From Closterium sp. Naga37s-1 (lineage: Eukaryota; Streptophyta; Zygnematophyceae; Desmidiales; Closteriaceae), in NCBI GenBank assembly GCA_947471745.1, contig CANJKZ010000425.1, positions 972,501-1,036,500 on the forward strand: 64,000 nt of DNA. The letters run 5' to 3'. Each line of letters opens with the position of its first letter. Position 1 is the stretch's first letter. A program made the translations under genes and the position numbers. Below are positions 47,801 through 64,000 of the stretch, in pieces. The notes beneath the pieces are model-generated. The model worked only from the letters and a program-made list of their open reading frames with translations, searched no databases and was not told the DNA's origin.

Positions 47801-48304
47801 CCCCATCCGCCCACCCTCATCCGCCCATCCCCATCCGCCCAACCCCATCTGCCCAAACCCGTACCCCCTCCCCACCCACCCATCCCCTTCTCCCCCACCC
47901 ACCCATCCCACCCCTCTCCAGGTCTCTGCGTTGCTGAGGAAGCACGACAGCGATCCCTCACCAGTGCTCGACCCCGCACTGCCCTCCAACCTCCCCAAGG
48001 TGCCAGCCTGGCGCCTGCTGCAGCTGGCTCTGCTCGCTCTGAGTGCACTCACTAACCTTCTTCCCACTCTCCATTCCTCCCTCCAACCCCCCCCTGCAAG
48101 GTCTCTGCGTTGCTGAGGAAGCACGACAGCGATCCCTCAGCAGTGCTCGACCCTGCACTGCCTTCCAACCTGCCCAAGGTGCCCGCCTGGCGCCTGCTGC
48201 AGCTGGCTCTGCGCTGCACCGCTCCCACCGGCCGCGATCGGCCTCACATGGGGGAGGTGCTATCTGAGCTGCTCTTCGTGCAGAACGCTGTGAGGAAATC
48301 GTGA
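12520..48304 (+). CDS. LRR receptor-like kinase, LRR-VIII-1 (HPCA1-like) type, 15 exons
   Basis: Exons: 12520-12646, 13008-13155, 13761-13832, 14202-14276, 15457-15672, 16764-16832, 17537-17608, 18050-18121, 18631-18699, 19022-19096, 19846-19917, 44185-44906, 45442-46529, 47274-47426 and 48101-48304. All phases agree and total 3,234 nt, or 1,077 residues. Order: signal peptide, LRR N-cap (SWAVGGDPCADGWMGV), about 12 LRRs with exons split after the same Leu position, a juxtamembrane ectodomain ending FGPYRFEGF, a Pro-rich linker, a membrane span (~616-636) and a kinase. In the kinase, the Gly-loop is GHGSFADV (712-719), then VAVK Lys813, Glu832, HSD catalytic Asp915 and DFG 933-935. It is non-RD. 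The ectodomain matches LRR-VIII-1 receptors, a plant group that includes the H2O2 sensor HPCA1; the ligand here is unknown. The 24-kb intron 11 and many decayed exon copies are unusual. The exon 1 donor (GTTCGG) and last acceptor (CAAG) are the weakest calls. Confidence 0.88.
13409..13550. repeat. GCGC-core palindrome between direct repeats
   Basis: TGTCTCAAAGGACA...GGTACC and what follows (13409-13469) recurs as a diverged copy from about 13499. Between them sits TTTTTGAGGCGCCTAAAAAA (13477-13498), one base off a perfect palindrome. Confidence 0.75.
13619..13672. repeat. CATCC pentamer-type repeat
   Basis: A run of (CATCC)n and close variants in receptor intron 2, with no coding role. Confidence 0.8.
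14387..14670 (+). pseudogene. two truncated copies of the first part of receptor exon 5
   Basis: Both start after CAG with (C/T)TGCGCAA.TGCTC and read NCSLSGRIPAVFGAL... and CSLSGRIPSVFVAL.... Each stops matching after NRL without a proper donor. The complete exon is 15457-15672. Confidence 0.75.
14859..15405 (-). mobile_element. retroelement C-terminal fragment inside a receptor intron
   Basis: A 180-codon minus-strand frame (15401-14859) reads ADVIVRDPDSGETW, then TDTTITDP, then a Lys/Arg-rich segment with EHVVFCALAVETYG, then SVALQRSQANAL. This is the endonuclease-like tail seen also at 14-1240. It lies in intron 4 (14277-15456) opposite to the gene and ends in its own TAG. No reverse transcriptase is present, so it is a 5'-truncated insertion or a leftover. 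Confidence 0.65.
15700..16275. repeat. three partial copies of the end of receptor exon 5, each with its donor
   Basis: Downstream of the full exon (to 15672), the part NLQHVDLSDNELEGGVSFFPRLTSLKHL followed by GTGAGT is repeated near 15716-15806, 15889-15986 and 16140-16270. None has an in-phase acceptor that I can point to, so they look like decoy 5' splice sites. Confidence 0.8.
16480..16630. repeat. half-palindrome between copies of a CACACATG-rich segment
   Basis: GAGGCACATTGACACACACATG...CCCCCTCG recurs as GAGGCACTTTGACACACACATG...CCCCCTCG. Between them lies GACTTTTGAGTCGAATTTTG, a palindrome arm whose partner arm is damaged (16524-16543). Confidence 0.65.
16676..16799. repeat. duplicated start of receptor exon 6 around a palindrome remnant
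   Basis: GCTGCTTGGTTGGAACCGG and ~16 more bases occur at 16676 and again at 16764 (the true exon). Between them is a decayed ATTTTGAGTCTAATAAG, resembling one arm of the palindrome. Confidence 0.7.
17236..17608. repeat. three copies of receptor exon 7 separated by GCGC-core palindromes
   Basis: GTGCTGGATCACAATCGAAT occurs three times, beginning about 17255, 17405 and 17538. The intervening DNA carries TTTTGAGGCGCCTCAAAA at 17307-17324, a TTTTTTTAGGCGCCTCAAAA variant at 17344-17363 and TTATGAGGCGCCTCAAAA at 17472-17489. Only the third copy (17537-17608) has the full 72-nt exon with donor. An earlier fragment of the same sequence is seen near 17130. Confidence 0.85.
17689..17866. repeat. (CA)n microsatellite
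   Basis: About 175 bp of CA dinucleotides with scattered CG substitutions in receptor intron 7. Its reading frames in all directions are artefacts. Confidence 0.95.
18360..18405 (+). pseudogene. fragment copy of receptor exon 9
   Basis: TTGCAGCTCTA.GTCGCG followed by CTGCTCATCAACCTC mirrors the start and end of exon 9 (18631-18699), with the middle deleted. Confidence 0.6.
18823..18884. repeat. (TATCC)n microsatellite
   Basis: About twelve perfect TATCC units directly before a partial exon 10 copy (18890-18952). Confidence 0.95.
18890..18952 (+). pseudogene. partial copy of receptor exon 10
   Basis: GTGAGTGACAACGAGATCCT and the following ~30 bases match 19022-19075, then diverge before the donor. 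It follows the same GGCCGGCAG acceptor as the true exon, about 126 bp downstream. Confidence 0.8.
19090..19250. repeat. 12-bp minisatellite built from a 5' splice site
   Basis: GTGTGAGTGCAT and close variants repeat about 13 times, starting at the donor of exon 10 (GT at 19097). Every unit contains GTGAGT or GCGAGT, so there is a ladder of possible donors. Confidence 0.9.
19342..19800. repeat. direct repeats separated by TCGA- and GCGC-core palindromes
   Basis: TTATGCGGGCCTTCA and ~25 more bases occur at 19342 and 19427, with a decayed GGATCGACTCAAAAA between. Next, a ~90-bp segment (19555-19650) is copied at 19669-19748 with TTTTGAGGCGCCTCAAAA (19651-19668) between. A third partial copy follows TTTTTTAGTCGACTCAAAA (19750-19768). 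Confidence 0.85.
20063..44163. repeat. giant intronic satellite, 57-bp unit, about 420 copies
   Basis: Each unit is a 26-bp perfect palindrome (CGATTTTTGAGTC and its reverse complement) plus a 31-bp spacer, ACTCACTACACGTGTTCC followed by TCCTCTCTCCTCT. The first palindrome is at 20084-20109 and the last at 44107-44132. The array fills receptor intron 11 (19918-44184). Units are nearly identical from 20.1 to 30.0 kb and from 38.7 to 43.9 kb. Between 30.0 and 38.7 kb, single-base indels in the A, T and C runs and small insertions are common. The unit is 19 codons long and stop-free on both strands, which creates long but meaningless frames. The spacer matches the unique sequence just left (20062-20083) and right (44139-44163) of the array, so it was amplified in place. 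Confidence 0.97.
44185..44906 (+). CDS. receptor kinase exon 12: membrane-proximal ectodomain
   Basis: This encodes residues 356-596: the last LRR, a Cys-bearing linker (Cys421, 434, 465, 470, 490, 492) and a globular part ending VSFGPYRFEGFTSP. The arrangement C(x4)C ... CxC followed by a FGP(Y/F).F end parallels the ectodomain of LRR-VIII-1 receptors. The exon starts directly after the satellite, 21 bp from the last unit. A diverged copy of its last ~60 bases lies at about 45005-45079. Confidence 0.88.
45100..45167. repeat. palindrome between 17-bp direct repeats
   Basis: GTAAGTGTTATCACACG at 45100-45116 recurs at 45151-45167. Between them is GACTTTTGAGTCGACTCCAA... (45121-45144), with two mismatches in its right arm. 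The repeated segment itself starts with a donor-like GTAAGT. Confidence 0.92.
45442..46529 (+). CDS. receptor kinase exon 13: membrane span and kinase N-lobe to DFG
   Basis: This encodes residues 597-959. A Pro-rich linker leads into ILFPILFTSLL... (span), a juxtamembrane segment, and a kinase with GHGSFADV, VAVK, INEIKVLSSISHPNLVPL, HSDVKPEN and SDFGLSEF. About 85 residues rich in Ala, Gly and Ser (~725-808) are inserted between the Gly-loop strand and the VAVK lysine. The loop's third Gly is Ala, and the Arg of HRD is Ser. Confidence 0.92.
46609..46985 (+). pseudogene. two truncated copies of the end of the kinase exon
   Basis: Copy one (46620-46808) reads LKYLHWGLDVPIVHGDVKPEN through DFGLSEF to KGSV plus GTGAGT. 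Copy two (about 46860-46970) has a deletion before the DFG region and keeps the donor. Neither has a recognisable acceptor. Copy one carries HGD where the used exon has HSD. Confidence 0.8.
47010..47215 (+). pseudogene. truncated copies of receptor exon 14
   Basis: Two fragments resemble exon 14 (47274-47426). One near 47010-47055 (LVNSKCN...YSLGM-like) is heavily decayed. One at 47130-47211 (CAG then GGCTATGTGTGCCC) reads on to the LGIVVL region but is cut before the donor. A further copy of the exon's end is at 47484-47541. Confidence 0.75.
47274..48304 (+). CDS. receptor kinase exons 14 and 15: kinase C-lobe and C-terminus
   Basis: Exon 14 (47274-47426) reads [28 protein letters not shown], the activation-segment end and the subdomain VIII-IX region. 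Exon 15 (48101-48304) reads VSALLRKHDSDP, LRCTAPTGRDRPHMGEVLSEL and a TGA stop. A diverged copy of exon 15's first part, with a stronger acceptor (TCTCCAG), lies at 47922-48058 but lacks the RCTAP end. Which acceptor is used is uncertain. Confidence 0.82.
47700..47795. repeat. 17-bp minisatellite
   Basis: CACATCCGTGCTGAGCA repeats about six times in receptor intron 14, preceded by two shorter CACATAACCAGGTAG units. Confidence 0.9.
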
Positions 48305-48935
48305 GATTGTGATTCGTCAGTGGCGGAGGGTTATCCGCAGGAGTGAGGAATTACAGTGATGGGGCATGTGCGGGGAATGTGCTGCTGTGCTATCTGAGCT
48401 GAATTGGTGCAGTGCAGAATGTCGAGGGGCAGTATGCCGTTCGTAATATAAACTGAATACAGTATGTTTGACTTTTTGAGTAGACTAAAAACGTGCCTGT
48501 TTATCAGCTTCCCTCTATTATTGGAAGCTGCCTGCCAGTAGTTTATCAAGGTGCCAGCTGTCAGTACTGACATGTAGAGTTTCGTTTCTGCTAGTGCAGC
48601 TTGTCTATCACCACAGTGCACTAGTTTTATATAGTTATACCATATCGCTCGTACATGAATTACTCATGAATGCCAGGGGACACCCGCCTGCACAGCAAGA
48701 TGATGGTACGGTGTATGACGCATATTCCTACATCATGCTTACACTGTCCACTCATTCAGAGCCCCCCCCATGTTCCGCAGTTCATGCAAAATAGGGAGGC
48801 ATCAAGGAGAAACAAATCCCAATTGATCTAGTATGTGGGTCAGGAAGAACTATTTCCAGACCCAAAGGTAACACAGCAGGGTGGAATCAACACAGAGCAG
48901 ATCAATTTGACAGGTTTGACAGGTTGTTGTGCCGA
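48305..48935. other. convergent intergenic region
   Basis: This lies between the stop of the receptor (plus) and the duplicated end of the peptidase (minus). It should hold both 3' UTRs. It contains a degenerate palindrome GACTTTTTGAGTAGACTAAA at about 48470-48490, here without flanking direct repeats. No gene is seen. Confidence 0.6.
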
Positions 48936-49032
48936 TCATGCAGCCACCACCACGGGTTTAAGCACGGGAAAGAGCTCAAGAGAAGCCTTCTCCTTCTCTA
49001 TATCCCCCACCTCCACCACCACCTGCCCTTCT
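48936..49032 (-). pseudogene. second copy of the peptidase C-terminal coding end
   Basis: The minus strand reads VVVEVGDIEKEKASLELFPV...VVVAA and a TGA at 48936-48938. It duplicates the coding end at 49048-49134. Between the copies lies a decayed palindrome, TTCTGAGTCGCATCAAAATT (about 49032-49051). The upstream copy's own stop (49048-49050) is met first, so this copy is untranslated. Confidence 0.85.
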
Positions 49033-49047
49033 GAGTCGCATCAAAAT

Positions 49048-63892
<14,845 letters not shown>

Positions 63893-64000
63893 CTGGATGA
63901 AGTGGCGTGGGGAGTGGTGGGGAGTGGTGGGGAGCGGTGGGGAAGGGAGAGACAGGGGTGGAGAGGTGAGGCAGAAGGCAGGTGCATTAGAAAGGAGGAC

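Overview
The window looks like nuclear DNA of a GC-rich green-lineage eukaryote. It has spliceosomal introns full of CCCTCTCC-type pyrimidine tracts, a plant-type leucine-rich-repeat receptor kinase, a secreted Pro/Lys-rich wall-type protein and a LysM protein. A streptophyte alga (for example a zygnematophyte such as Closterium) is my best guess, but that is inference, not proof.

Layout. 1-1500: decayed C-terminal piece of a retroelement and a diverged inverted copy of part of it. 1642-1713: tRNA-Lys(UUU). 2195-5777 (+): eight-exon STK19-like winged-helix gene. 5805-6128: short inverted-repeat element. 6739-7662 (+): secreted Pro/Lys-rich protein. 8725-10818 (-): secreted LysM protein, with a truncated copy of its LysM end just downstream. 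12520-48304 (+): an LRR receptor kinase of the LRR-VIII-1 (HPCA1-like) type, modelled here as 15 in-phase exons and 1,077 residues. One of its introns (19918-44184) holds a 24-kb satellite of about 420 copies of a 57-bp unit. 49048-63892 (-): most of an insulin-degrading-enzyme-like M16 zinc metallopeptidase whose 5' end lies beyond the right edge. The receptor and peptidase genes converge.

The main discovery candidate is a family of short perfect palindromes, TTTTGAG-NCGN-CTCAAAA, with cores TCGA, GCGC or ACGT (one weak AATT case). They recur across all three large genes and almost always sit between two direct copies of the local flanking sequence (A-palindrome-A). Where this has iterated it gives true arrays: 57 bp x ~420 (TCGA core) in the receptor intron and 51 bp x 9 (ACGT core) in the peptidase intron. 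This suggests a mobile or repair-linked palindrome that leaves, or drives, local duplication.

A second theme is that tandem duplications repeatedly straddle exon edges, copying splice sites and exon ends (29-30 bp, 12 bp, 45 bp, 143 bp and 148 bp units, plus many single exon copies). All three multi-exon genes are therefore crowded with decoy exon fragments. No operon logic applies. The receptor (signalling), LysM and Pro-rich proteins (cell surface) and the peptidase and STK19-like protein (housekeeping) are simply neighbours.
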